Positions 1-10,700 of a DNA stretch of 64,000 bases are shown here, piece by piece. The translations under genes and the position numbers were made by a program. Position 1 is the stretch's first letter. Each line of letters starts with the position of its first letter. This DNA is from Verrucomicrobiaceae bacterium. GTDB lineage: Bacteria > Verrucomicrobiota > Verrucomicrobiia > Verrucomicrobiales > Verrucomicrobiaceae. The stretch is from contig JAIXSY010000055.1 in the NCBI GenBank assembly GCA_027484445.1, positions 372,001-436,000 on the forward strand, written 5' to 3'. The notes beneath the pieces are model-generated. The model saw only the letters and a list, made by a program, of their open reading frames with translations. It searched no databases and was not told where the DNA came from.

Positions 1-551
1 GGGCGATGGATGTCCCGCAGCAGGCCAGGGGCACTGGTCAGCAGGATGAGCAAATCGGCCCCCCAGAGCGTGGCGATGCGGGAGGAGAGCTTGTCATTGT
101 CGCCAAAGCGCAATTCCTCAATGGCGACGCTGTCGTTTTCATTGATGACGGGCACCACTTGGGGGAAATCGAGCAGGCGCTGGAGCGTGGCCTTGACCCG
201 GTTGGCGCGCTCTTCCTGGGCGAGGTCTTGGTGAGTCACCAGCAGCTGGGCCACATGCAGTCCATGGTCGCGCAGCAGATTCTCATAGGCATGCATGAGG
301 TGCGTCTGCCCCACGGCCGCCAGCGCCTGGAGGGTGGTCATGTCGGAGGGGCGTATGGAAAACTCCAGTGGCTTTAGCCCAGAGGCCACCGCGCCACTGC
401 TGACGACGACGACGCTGTGCCCCGCTTGCTTGATCAGCGCTACGGCTTCCACCAGCTTGCGCAGTTGCACAGGGTCAGGCTCAGGGGTCTTGAGCTTGGT
501 GAGGATGCCAGAACCAAATTTGAGAACGATGCGCTTGCTGCGGGTAACCAT
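1..551 (-). CDS. proB: Glutamate 5-kinase, partial (C-terminus beyond window edge)
   Basis: Reverse-strand translation from ATG at 551: MVTRSKRIVLKFGSGILTK...VVVVSSGAVASGL...INENDSVA; amino acid kinase motifs; runs off the window so absent from the ORF track. Confidence 0.9.
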   Translation of the reverse strand, partial: MVTRSKRIVLKFGSGILTKLKTPEPDPVQLRKLVEAVALIKQAGHSVVVVSSGAVASGLKPLEFSIRPSDMTTLQALAAVGQTHLMHAYENLLRDHGLHVAQLLVTHQDLAQEERANRVKATLQRLLDFPQVVPVINENDSVAIEELRFGDNDKLSSRIATLWGADLLILLTSAPGLLRDIHR

Positions 552-656
552 GGAGGAGCGCTAGCAAAAGGGCAGCCCGATTCGGAAGTCAAGCCCCCTG
601 GCATGTCAGAGTCAGGCTCGACCGCCCAGCCGACAGAGCTTTTTCACCCAGAGCAA

Positions 657-1670
657 TCAGGCGCGAGTCGGCTGGATCAGGCAATTCGCCAGCAGACCCC
701 GCAGGTAAGCTGCGATGCCCTGAAAAGCTTCTTTGTAGGGCGTCTCTGACAAGCAAGACAACTCGGACTCAGCATCGGCGAGCATGTCGTTGGCAAACTT
801 CACGGCGCGCTCGATGGCCCCTTCATAATCGGCGATGCCCGCGAGGATGTTGGTGTCCATGGGCTCTCCTTGGAGGAGCATGCGGCTCAGCTTTTGCTTT
901 TGAAGGTCTGTAGCCTCCATCAGGAGGAAAAGGATAGGCAGGGTCAGCTTCCCACGCGCCAGATCGGTGCCGAGGGTTTTGCCGACTTTGCTTTCATCTC
1001 CCACGAGGTCCAGGCAGTCATCGTAGATCTGATACACAGTGCCGAGCTTCAGGCCGAAGCTGTGCATGGCGTCCTGAGTGGCCTGCGGCACGCCATTCAG
1101 GCGAGCGCCCAAACCCGCAGCGGCAGCGAAAAGAGCTGCGGTTTTCATTTCAATCATCCGCAGGTAATCGGGGACGGAGAGATTCAGATCGTAGCGGCGC
1201 TGAGTCTGCAAAATCTCACCGCTGCACACATCGCGAGAGGCGCGGGCGATCTGGCGGCAGACTTCGGTGTCTTCGAATTCCGTGGCAAGTTCCAGCGCGT
1301 AAGCAAAGAGGGCATCCCCCAGCAACACGCTGAGAGAGTGGCCCCACTTCGCAGCTGCCGTCGGCAGTCCACGACGGGTATCGGCACCGTCCATGATGTC
1401 GTCATGCACGAGAGAGGCGATGTGGACCAGCTCCAGAATCACCGAGAGGCGCGTGTGTGCCTCAGTGCGGCCACCGGTCGCTCCCCCGGCCAAGAGCGCC
1501 AGCGCCGGGCGGATGCGCTTGCCCGCCGCTTGGCAAACATAGGCGACGTAGCCTTCGACGGCAGGATCAAAGGCTTTCGCCTGAGCCCGGATGGCAGCCT
1601 CCACTCCCTGAAGGTCCTCCCGGATGAGTTCGAAAGGAAAAGCAGGGGCGTTGGCAGTAGGCGTGGCAGT
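657..1670 (-). CDS. Polyprenyl (octaprenyl/farnesyl-type) diphosphate synthase
   Basis: AGKRIRPALALLAGGA, LVHDDIMDGADTRRG (first DDxxD-like motif) and YQIYDDCLDLVGDESKVGKTLGTDL; start probably MTATPTAN near 1670 rather than the ORF maximum 1793. Confidence 0.88.
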   Translation of the reverse strand, partial: TATPTANAPAFPFELIREDLQGVEAAIRAQAKAFDPAVEGYVAYVCQAAGKRIRPALALLAGGATGGRTEAHTRLSVILELVHIASLVHDDIMDGADTRRGLPTAAAKWGHSLSVLLGDALFAYALELATEFEDTEVCRQIARASRDVCSGEILQTQRRYDLNLSVPDYLRMIEMKTAALFAAAAGLGARLNGVPQATQDAMHSFGLKLGTVYQIYDDCLDLVGDESKVGKTLGTDLARGKLTLPILFLLMEATDLQKQKLSRMLLQGEPMDTNILAGIADYEGAIERAVKFANDMLADAESELSCLSETPYKEAFQGIAAYLRGLLANCLIQPTRA

Positions 1671-1942
1671 CATCGGATCTCGCGGGGGGCAAACCAAGTT
1701 ACACAAGGTAAACGAATGGCCCGCGCATCTAGTCGCGCAGTGTGATTTGAGCGTCAAATAAGAGCTTGGTGGAATGCGGGCTCTCCTTTTCACAGATGCT
1801 AACAGAGTCTGAAAGTTGCTTCACAGAAGCGCTAGCGGCGGCCGTCGAGCCTGAGGACTGAGAATGCTCGCAGTTTCGGGCGCAGTTTTGAGACGAAAAA
1901 GGGGCTTGAATGAAAAACTGTAAGAAAATGTTAAGTTAATTA

Positions 1943-3580
1943 TTGCAGTTTATTATAATTATTGTAAAATTGCGAACCGTGCCAATTGAAATCACAGCCT
2001 CCGTTGTCGTCTTGATGCCAGGCAGCACTGGCGTTGGGTTTTTGCCCTGGGCCGCGACACCTCTTTTCGCCCTGGATTGGAGTCCCAGCCTCACGCCTTG
2101 GATCGAAAAACTGGTGATCTCTCTCCCCTTTGTCTGCATCACGGCTTTGGCCGCTGGCATGTGCATGAGAGCCATGCGCTATTGTCTCGCGCGTGAAAGA
2201 GAAACCGCAAAGATGGCGGAGGAGCTACGCTTCAGTCATGACCAACTGAGCACCACTGTGAATGCGCTGGATGGTGTGCTCTGGCAAAGAGACGTGAACA
2301 CCTGGGGTTTCATCAATCTCAGTCGCCAAGCCGAAGGCTTTATCGGTTATGAGAAAGCCGATTGGGAAAGAGGTCTCGATTTCTACCGCGAGAAAGTGCA
2401 TCCTGAGGATCTGCCACGCCTGCAAGACGCGTGGCGGAACCTGAAACCTGTGCCCAAGCGCTATCAGGTCGAATTTCGCATGAAATCAGCCGAGGGGAGC
2501 TGGTGCTGGGTCTGCGAGAGCGGCTCTTCGTTGCACGACAGCCTGGGGAATTTCACCGTGTGCGGCATTTTGAAGGACGTGACCTCCCGGCTGGAAGAAA
2601 CCCAAGCCCGCAAAATGCTGCATGAGCAACAGCTGGAAGCCGCCCACGAGGCCGGCAAGGCGGAGATCGCCAAAAGCGTGCTGCACAACATCGGCAACGT
2701 GATGAACAGCCTGAATGTAAGCGCCAAGCTGCACATGGATGCCATCTCTAGCTCACGCGCCAACAACCTCGGTCGCGCGGCCAAGTTGCTGAAAGAAAAC
2801 GCCGAGGACTTGGCCAGCTTCCTCCAAAATTCCCGCCAAGGCCGCCGACTGCCCGAATACCTCATCACCGTGAGCGAGCATTTGATGGAGGAAAATCGAC
2901 GTCTCTACAATGAGGCGCTGGGCATGGTGCATCACATCGAGCACATGCGCGACATCATCGCCCTAGAGCAGGTGAATGGGCGTGCCTCCACCTTTGAAGA
3001 ACAGGCCGACTTGGCAAACCTCATCGAGCAGGCCCTAGCTCTGGAAGGCAGCATTTTGATGGACAACGGCATTCAGATCGAGCGCAACTACGCGGATCTG
3101 CCGCCCCAGATGATCACTCGCGGCCAGTTTCTCCAGGTCATGGTGAACCTGATCAGCAATGCCCGCCATGCTGTCTCCGCCGCTAGCGTGGTCGGTGCCC
3201 GACAGGTCAGCCTGGGCATCTCTGCCCCGAGAAACGGACGCATCTTCGTCACCGTCACCGACACGGGCTGCGGCATCAGCGCCACGAATTTGGCTAGGAT
3301 TTTCACGCATGGCTTCACCACGCGCAAAGATGGCAACGGATTTGGACTACACCACGCCGCGCTGCTGGCTGAAGAAATGGGCGGCCGACTTCGCGCCGAA
3401 AGCGTAGGTGAAGGTCAGGGTGCGACTTTCACCCTAGAGCTGCCTGTCAAAACTGCTGAGCCCGTGATCGCCACGGCACCGATCCCTTCCTCGACTGAGA
3501 GCCCTGCTGCCGTTGGCGTGCCTTCCAGCCTGCTCCTGCTGACGCAACCCTCCGCCACCCAACCCTCCAGTTCGCGATGA
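1943..3580 (+). CDS. PAS-domain sensor histidine kinase (start uncertain, TTG 1943 or a downstream codon)
   Basis: N-terminal hydrophobic segments, PAS-like region (FIGYEKADW..REKVHPEDL), H-box SVLHNIGNVMNSL, HATPase motifs NLISNARHAV, DTGCGI, GFGLHHAALLAEEMGG. Confidence 0.85.
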   Translation: MQFIIIIVKLRTVPIEITASVVVLMPGSTGVGFLPWAATPLFALDWSPSLTPWIEKLVISLPFVCITALAAGMCMRAMRYCLARERETAKMAEELRFSHDQLSTTVNALDGVLWQRDVNTWGFINLSRQAEGFIGYEKADWERGLDFYREKVHPEDLPRLQDAWRNLKPVPKRYQVEFRMKSAEGSWCWVCESGSSLHDSLGNFTVCGILKDVTSRLEETQARKMLHEQQLEAAHEAGKAEIAKSVLHNIGNVMNSLNVSAKLHMDAISSSRANNLGRAAKLLKENAEDLASFLQNSRQGRRLPEYLITVSEHLMEENRRLYNEALGMVHHIEHMRDIIALEQVNGRASTFEEQADLANLIEQALALEGSILMDNGIQIERNYADLPPQMITRGQFLQVMVNLISNARHAVSAASVVGARQVSLGISAPRNGRIFVTVTDTGCGISATNLARIFTHGFTTRKDGNGFGLHHAALLAEEMGGRLRAESVGEGQGATFTLELPVKTAEPVIATAPIPSSTESPAAVGVPSSLLLLTQPSATQPSSSR

Positions 3581-5406
3581 ACACCAGCAACAACCGCATT
3601 CTTGTCGTTGATGATAACCCCACCATCCGGGAGGACTATCGGCGCATCTTGTGCCCATCCAACGATGAGGAAGAGATGCTCGATGACCTGGAAGCCGAGG
3701 TTTTTGAAACTCAGCAGGACCCACTGTCCAAGCTGAGGCCGAGCTTTCAAATCGCCTTCGCCAGTCAGGGCGATGCCGCCGCCGCCATCGCCCAGGCTGC
3801 GCTGGACCAGGGCATGCCTTTTGCCACCGCCATTGTGGACATTCGCATGCCGCCGGGCATCGATGGAGTAGAGACGGTGAAGCGACTCTGGCGCGTGCAG
3901 ACCGACCTGCAGATCATCCTCTGCACGGCCTATTCCGATTATTCCTGGCAGGGCATCGTCCATGAGCTGGGCATCTCACACCGACTGGTGGTGCTGAAGA
4001 AACCCTTCGATCCCGTGGAAGTCCTGCAAATGTGCATGGCCATGACCACCAAATGGAGCGCAGAGCGTGACATGGCCTGCCGCCAGCTTAGCCTGCAAAA
4101 CAAACTCGTGGCCAGTGTGCAGGAAATGGAGCGTGTCTCTAGCGAACTGCGTCTGGAAAAAAAATCCCATCAGCAAGCGCCACCGCCGTCAAGATCCGAA
4201 GCCGAGATGATCGACATGATGTCGGGCCTGCTGACCGGCATCGCCCATGACTTCAACAACGCCCTGACCGTCATCCAAGGCCACCTCAGCGCGGCCCTCA
4301 TGGCACCGGAAGGCACCACCACAGGGATGGAAATGCCCATCGAGCAGATGCTTCAGGCAGCCCAGCGTGCCTCCGTGCTCAGCCGCCAGATGATGGCCCT
4401 GAGTTCGTCCGTGGAGACACCGACCGAGAGCCGTCTGCTGAACCTCGACCGCCTGCTCGATCAGCAGGTGGAAATGATCCAGCGTGTCATGCAGGACCGC
4501 CTGCAAGTGGAGATCATTCATGGCCAGCAGGACGTCTTCGTCCGCGCCTCCGACACGACCTTGCTCCGCTTGATGAACCTGATGGTTGTCCGCTCTCGTG
4601 AGCTGATGCCACGGGGGGGGCATCTGGCCGTCTCCTTGGGCACCCACGAGATTCTGAACGAGCAGGATGCCGCCGGTTTCCATGCCTCTGCCAAGCCTGG
4701 CGTTTACAGCTACATCCAGTTTGATGACACCTGCCTCTCCAGCCTGCCCGCAGACGATCGCAATCATCCCTTGTGGGAGGAAACCACGGCCGATCAGGAA
4801 CAGCCTCGTGTCTTGGCAGCTCGTGAACTAGCCCGCCACCTCGGCGGCTGGATGATCATTGAGATCGTGCCTGGCATCGGCGCGCGTCACACCTTTTTCA
4901 TTCCCGCAGCTACGGCTGATGGGCACGATGACAGCCACTCGGTGCGCCTTTCTGATGACCTGACCGTGCTCGTCGTCGATGATGAAAAATCCGTCTGTGA
5001 CATCTTGAGCTACGTCCTGACGGCTCAAGGGCACCGCGTGCTGAAGGCCAACCACGCCATGGAGGCCTGGAACCACTGGCAGACTCAGGATCGCAAGATC
5101 GACCTACTCATCACAGACATCTACCTGCCTGATGGCGTGACCGGCTTCGAGCTCGCCCGCCACATGAAAGCGACCGAGCCTGACCTGCCTGTCATCTACA
5201 TGAGCGGCTATCAGCCAGACACGTTCATTGAAGGGGAAAGCCTCACCGTCGGAGTCAACTACCTTTCCAAGCCCTTCGATGTCCTCGATCTGCTGACCGC
5301 CACGGCCCGCGCGCTCGATACGCCGAGCCAAGGAGAAAACACGACTGACCGCGCGTTTAGCAAGCCTGCCCTTTCATCCTCCATCTCCTCCTCCCATGAA
5401 ACCTAA
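3577..5406 (+). CDS. Hybrid response regulator: REC - HisKA-like - degenerate ATPase region - REC
   Basis: ILVVDDNPTIREDY ... VDIRMPPGIDG ... LKKPFD; GIAHDFNNALTVIQGHL; second REC TVLVVDDEKSV ... LLITDIYLPDG ... YLSKPFD. 4-bp overlap with the upstream kinase. Confidence 0.85.
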   Translation: MNTSNNRILVVDDNPTIREDYRRILCPSNDEEEMLDDLEAEVFETQQDPLSKLRPSFQIAFASQGDAAAAIAQAALDQGMPFATAIVDIRMPPGIDGVETVKRLWRVQTDLQIILCTAYSDYSWQGIVHELGISHRLVVLKKPFDPVEVLQMCMAMTTKWSAERDMACRQLSLQNKLVASVQEMERVSSELRLEKKSHQQAPPPSRSEAEMIDMMSGLLTGIAHDFNNALTVIQGHLSAALMAPEGTTTGMEMPIEQMLQAAQRASVLSRQMMALSSSVETPTESRLLNLDRLLDQQVEMIQRVMQDRLQVEIIHGQQDVFVRASDTTLLRLMNLMVVRSRELMPRGGHLAVSLGTHEILNEQDAAGFHASAKPGVYSYIQFDDTCLSSLPADDRNHPLWEETTADQEQPRVLAARELARHLGGWMIIEIVPGIGARHTFFIPAATADGHDDSHSVRLSDDLTVLVVDDEKSVCDILSYVLTAQGHRVLKANHAMEAWNHWQTQDRKIDLLITDIYLPDGVTGFELARHMKATEPDLPVIYMSGYQPDTFIEGESLTVGVNYLSKPFDVLDLLTATARALDTPSQGENTTDRAFSKPALSSSISSSHET

Positions 5407-6640
5407 ACCACGGTTCCCGATCCTCACCGTTGCTGGCGTCCTGCTCGCAGGTCTCACGGCAAGCCCTGCCGCAGAGTCCCTTTCCCTCATCCCTGACTCG
5501 GCCGAGGCTCTCGGCATCGCCGGGGGGCGATTTGCGAACTTGAACGATGCCACTGCGGCTCGTGTCGCCCCGGCGAACATGATTCACGCAGAGGCGCCGA
5601 CCTTGCAGCTGAACACCGGTATCTGGCATGGTGACATCAAGTTGACCTCCAGCACTGGGACACGCCTGGAGCACCAGGACCCCTGGGTTTATCCGGGCAG
5701 CGTCTATGCCGTCATGCCCGTGATCTCGAACAAACTCGTCTTCGGCTTCGGCGTCAGCACGCCCTACGGACTCGGTGCCAACTACGGCAGAAGCCTGCCC
5801 GCTCCCATTCGCTACCGCGTCCCCTATGAGTCCAGCCTGCGCACCTGGAGCATCACCCCCTCGGTGGCCTGGCGTGTGCACGAAAAAGTCACCCTCGGCC
5901 TCGGGCTCGATGTCATGCAGGGCAATCTTGTCATCAATCAAATCGTCCCACTCGGCGGTAGTGAAGGTGAGTTCTGTTTCGATGCTGAAGGCTGGGGCAT
6001 CGGTGGCTTCGGCAGCATCCTCTGGGAGCTGACTCCACGGCAGCGCATTTCCATCGTCGGTCGTCTTCCTCTGCGGTTGGAAATGGGTGGCACCTTTGAG
6101 GCCAAAGGCGTGCCTGCAGGTCTAGGCGCAGGCCTGGACAATCGCAGCGAGTTCGGCACTGACATGACCTTCCCTGGTTCCTTGGCCATCGGCTACGGGA
6201 TCGACATCACTGACCGCCTGACCCTCGGCTTTGACTTCAAGTGGAGTGCGAACAATTCCCACGACGACATCCCGCTGGACACGAGCAATAGCAACAACCT
6301 GCTGCCCCAGAGCTCCGTTCCGCTGAAATGGCGGAACTCCATCGACCTCGGCACCGGGGCCACTTACAAGCTCAACGACCAATGGCTGCTGCGCGCCGGT
6401 TATCTCTTCTCGGAAAATTCCATGCCTGACAGCACCTACACGCCAGCCATTCCCGCTTACGATCGCCACATCTTCAGTGTCGGCGTCGGCTGGAAAGGCG
6501 AGCGCGACAGCATCGACCTCACCTACGGCTTCATTTACAATCCAGGCCGCACGGTCAACAACGCCAACATCGCGGATTTCAACGGACGCTACAAGCACCA
6601 GTGGCACACCGTGATGCTCAGCGTCAGTCACAAGTTTTAA
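5396..6640 (+). CDS. FadL/OmpP1/TodX-family outer membrane transport protein
   Basis: Signal peptide, alternating beta-barrel pattern, FGFGVSTPYGLGANYGRSLP..RY, terminal aromatic (HKF); FadL-family pattern. Confidence 0.8.
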   Translation: MKPKPRFPILTVAGVLLAGLTASPAAESLSLIPDSAEALGIAGGRFANLNDATAARVAPANMIHAEAPTLQLNTGIWHGDIKLTSSTGTRLEHQDPWVYPGSVYAVMPVISNKLVFGFGVSTPYGLGANYGRSLPAPIRYRVPYESSLRTWSITPSVAWRVHEKVTLGLGLDVMQGNLVINQIVPLGGSEGEFCFDAEGWGIGGFGSILWELTPRQRISIVGRLPLRLEMGGTFEAKGVPAGLGAGLDNRSEFGTDMTFPGSLAIGYGIDITDRLTLGFDFKWSANNSHDDIPLDTSNSNNLLPQSSVPLKWRNSIDLGTGATYKLNDQWLLRAGYLFSENSMPDSTYTPAIPAYDRHIFSVGVGWKGERDSIDLTYGFIYNPGRTVNNANIADFNGRYKHQWHTVMLSVSHKF

Positions 6641-6642
6641 GC

Positions 6643-7698
6643 TCAACGCGGGTCCGTGCCGTAGCTCCCTCCTGTCTCCGGCACGGGCAAAGTTGGCCGG
6701 GATCGCGCCGGTTCATCCTCGGCGAACCAGGCATTCTTTTCGAAAACAAAAGTCTCAGGCGCGGTGCCAGGGCCGATGTTGATGTCCACGCTGACTTCGG
6801 AGCGCCTGAAAAGGATGCGATTGTTCGTGATGCGCACATTCCGGCAGGGCACAAAGCGCGGTTCTCTGGACTCCTGCAAGATGCGAAAAATCCACTTCTT
6901 GGGATAAAGCACCGTGTTTCCCGTAAACAGCGCACCATCGACTCCCACAAAGGCAGCTGCGCAAAGACTTCCTTCGATCACGCAATCCCGCACCGTCAGG
7001 TCAGCGGCTTCATGCGGGGCATCTGCGGGGCGGAAGTAGGGCAGCCCTGTCGAGCCGCCGAGGTTCAGCGCCCGCTCTGCGGCATGATGGAACCGACACT
7101 TTTCCACCACGATGCCACGGCAGCCGCCCTTGAACTGAACGGCTGCCGTAGCGCTGAAGCCTGGCTTGCCAGTGAATTCACAGTCCTCGATGCGTGACTG
7201 ATGACAGCCCACCAAGTCCACCCCCTGCCCTCCCCAGCCTGAGAGGCGACAGCGGCGGATCGTCAGTCCCTCCAGACCGCTGCCTTTGATCGCATCATGA
7301 TTGCCCTGCGGGCCGATGTCGGACACTTCCAGATCTTCCAGGGTGATGCCCACCGTGCGTTCCTCCAGACGCCCACCATCATCCAGGTTCAGGCCGTTCG
7401 TGGATTGACCGCTGATCTTCAGATGGCGCAAAGTCAGCCCCTGACAGCGGGAGAACTGCAAGCCCGTGCTGCCTCCACGAATGTGGGGCGGATGCTGCGG
7501 GTCCAGTGCCTCCACGGTCAGGTTTTTCAGCCCCTGCACGTGCTGACCACCCGGATACTCTCCAGGCGTGAGCTTCAAAACATCCCCATGGGTCAGGTCA
7601 CGCAGCCTCTCCCGCCAAGTGCTAGGCGTCGCCTCCACGACAGCTGCCCAAGACGACCCCACCCCGAAAAAAGCCAAACTGAGAAAAATCACACGCAT
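6643..7698 (-). CDS. Right-handed parallel beta-helix repeat protein (secreted)
   Basis: Signal peptide MRVIFLSLAFFGVGSSWA; GDVLKLTPGEYPGG, repeated beta-helix rungs (GLTLRHLKISGQSTNGLNLDDGG...); start placed at 7698. Confidence 0.72.
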   Translation of the reverse strand: MRVIFLSLAFFGVGSSWAAVVEATPSTWRERLRDLTHGDVLKLTPGEYPGGQHVQGLKNLTVEALDPQHPPHIRGGSTGLQFSRCQGLTLRHLKISGQSTNGLNLDDGGRLEERTVGITLEDLEVSDIGPQGNHDAIKGSGLEGLTIRRCRLSGWGGQGVDLVGCHQSRIEDCEFTGKPGFSATAAVQFKGGCRGIVVEKCRFHHAAERALNLGGSTGLPYFRPADAPHEAADLTVRDCVIEGSLCAAAFVGVDGALFTGNTVLYPKKWIFRILQESREPRFVPCRNVRITNNRILFRRSEVSVDINIGPGTAPETFVFEKNAWFAEDEPARSRPTLPVPETGGSYGTDPR

Positions 7699-7745
7699 CT
7701 CTCCTGAACGAGACGAACACGCGATTTTTGGCCGCTGATTTGCAT

Positions 7746-10700
7746 TCAATCCGCCGACGGGCAGCGCAGACAAACCAGGCCCCACAGGCCCACCGGCAGG
7801 ATGAGGTCGCCCTGCCAAGCCAGGGCACGCCAGTCCAGCACCTGGGACAGGCCCTGACCATCGTAGAGAATGACCCCCGGCGCGGTCCAGCGCATCGACG
7901 GCCACTCAGACAGCTGCTCGATGCCCAGCTTCATCATCTCTGTCACCGGCCCTCGCCATGGCTCTTGCCACAGCAGCGTGCCGGTCAGCACATCCACCGC
8001 CTGCACCTGCTCCAGATCCGCCACCACGACCACACTGCCATCCAGCGCCACTGCCGGCATTCGGTGCTTGCCGGGGGTCGGATTGTGCACGCTCGGGATG
8101 TCCAGCAGCGGCACCATTGCCCCGGCCGGGCTCACCTTCATCACCCCATTTGCAGAGGCCAGCACTAGCTGACGCCCCACGGTGCCGAGCGGCCAGGCCT
8201 GCGAGCTGTAACTCGACGCGGCACGATCCAGGCCACTCGGCTGGGGAAAGCCGAGCACCGAACTGCGCACCACCGGCAGCCCTGAGATCAAATGCCAGAC
8301 CCGCTCTCCCTGCAGCCAGCGCCCGCCTTCAGCTCCCCAGTTCAGCCATGGCTCGCTCCCCATCAGCGAGGCAAAAACCCCTGGATAGGCCGTGATCGGC
8401 AAAGACAGCGGGCTCGACTTCGTGAAGCCTAACGAAAAGAGCGAGCTCGCCTCGCGCACCATCCCCCGCTGCGGGCGCAGGCTAAAGGCCGCATTCTGCT
8501 GCACCTCAGGCTTGGCCGACAGCGCTAGGGGAAAATGCAGTGCACGCTGCCCCGTGCCCGCCTTCCAGATCAGTGCACCGCTCGCCACATCCAGCAGCGC
8601 ACAGCCACTGCCCGTGACCAACACCCGCCCGCCATCCACCTGCAAGCCCAGAGCTTGCCAGTTTGGCGTTTGGCTCGCGCCAGCAGGTTGCCGGGCTAGG
8701 TCCGCCAGCTCGGTGGACCAGCGCAGCTTGCCCGACCGCATCGCGTAGGCATCCACTCGCCGGGTCGCCGGCTGCCAGCACAGCGCTAGATCCCGACTGG
8801 CCGCTAGCCGCAGCCGCCCGCGGCCCCGCTTCACCTGCCAGAGCACGCGCGCATCGTCCCAGGCCAGCGCGGTCAATCCATCGTCATTGGCCACCACCAC
8901 CCCTTCCTCCAGCAGGCACCACTCCAGCGGTTCCGCCACCAGATCGGCAGAGCTGATCATGCCTACGGCTGCTGTCACAGGCGTCTGCCCCAGTCGTGTC
9001 TGCCAGCATAGGCGACCGCTGCGACGATCCAGCGCCGCCAGCGCCCCGTATTGATCTTGCGCCAGCACCCACTGGCCCTCCGGCGAAAGCGCCCAGCGCA
9101 CCCAAAAGCCGCCTGCATTTGGCTGGAAAGCCCAGGCGAGCTGGCCTGGGCGACGGTAATCTGCGGCTGGGCTAGGTGGAGCCAAGGGAGCCTCGGCCTC
9201 CGTCGTGGACAGCATCCGCAGCGCCTCCACCTTCGACAAAGACACCCCGTCTGGCAGCTCAATCGCATCGCCCGCCTGCTGCAAGACTGCCCGAGCCTCC
9301 GCCAGGCGCACCTCATCCATCTGCCGCCGTGCCAAAAGCCCCCGCGCCCAGGCCAACCACACACGCCGCTCAGGCTGCTGCTCTGCCAGCTCCAGATCCA
9401 GCAGGCAGGCCTCCGCCTCTGCTACATCAGCCTGGGGATCAGCCAGCACCGGCACCAGTGTCCGCCAGGCACTGGCGCACCTGTGCTGCATCATCAGCGC
9501 CTGGGCCTCCGGCCCCAGCTCCCAGTCTCCGGCCCGCATCTGCATCTCACGCAGGCTTTGCCGCAGCTCAGCCTCCTGCCCTGCGCTGGCCAGCAGCGTC
9601 GTCCATTGCAGCCAGTGCGCCTTTTCCTTCGGCTGCAGCAGCACCAGCCGCCGCGCCAGCGCCTGCACCTTTCGCATTTCACCCAGCTTCAGCAGCACCT
9701 GAATCGCCTGCTGGATCAGCCCCGTATCCTGGCAGAGATCGATCCCCAGTTGGCTCAAAGTCTGACGCACCAGGTCCAGCCGACCCGCCGTGTGATACAT
9801 GAGCAGCAGCCGCAGGCGCAGATCCTCCTGCCCCAGCGCCCCCTCCACCGCCTGACTCTGGGCGATGGCGGTCTGCAGCTCCTGCTCCAGCTCACGATAG
9901 CGAGCCGACTGCCCCTCCATCAGTGCGATCAAAAGCCGCCGCAGGGATAGCTGCACCCCCACGGGCAGGCTCGGCTGCCTCAGTGCCTCCCGCAGCCAGC
10001 GTTCCGCCTCTTCCTTCAGCCCCGACTCTTTCACCTGCGTGGCCAGCACCGCCAGTTGACTCAGCTTCAGCGGCTCCCAGCTTTCCCCCTCCGCCGGAAA
10101 CAGCCGCTTCCGCTCTGCGGCCAGGAAAGCACTGGCTTGCTCACGCTCCATCGCCTGCTCCCAGGCAGGCTGGAGCCACGCCGCGTAGCGTGCCTCGGTG
10201 TCACACAGATCGCGGCACAGCGCCAGTTGCTGACTCGACTCCGCCACACGCCCCGACATTGCCTCCACTCGCGCCAGCATCAGCCTCAGGTCAAAAGCAC
10301 CCACCGGCTGCTGCAATCCAGCCTCCAGCACGCGACGCGCCAGCACCAGAAGCCGATGCTGGAGAAGGAACGGCACCGCCTCCAGGCGCATCTCGTGCGT
10401 CATCGCAGCCAGATCCAGGCCCTGCATCACGCGCTCCGCCTCCTCCACCTGCCCCTGCGCCCACAGCAGCTCGGCCCATTCCTTGCGCAGATCCCAGCGC
10501 CCCGGCAGCATCTCCTCCGCCGCCGCCAGTACCGCCAGCGCCTCCGTGGGCAGCGTTTGCTGGCGCAGCCAGCGTGCCGTCTGCAGCCACAGCATCGCCT
10601 TCGCCTCCGGGGACTTGCCTTCCAGCAGAGCCCGCAGAGCCTCCAGCCCCGGCAGCACCCGGCCCAGACGCAGCAGCACCCGCATCCGCTGCTCGCGCAA

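Noticed and set aside
1794-1942. Possible tRNA or ncRNA in intergenic regions
   Set aside because: No cloverleaf or TTCGA-type signature could be made out by eye here or in other intergenic gaps; tRNAscan/Infernal would be needed.
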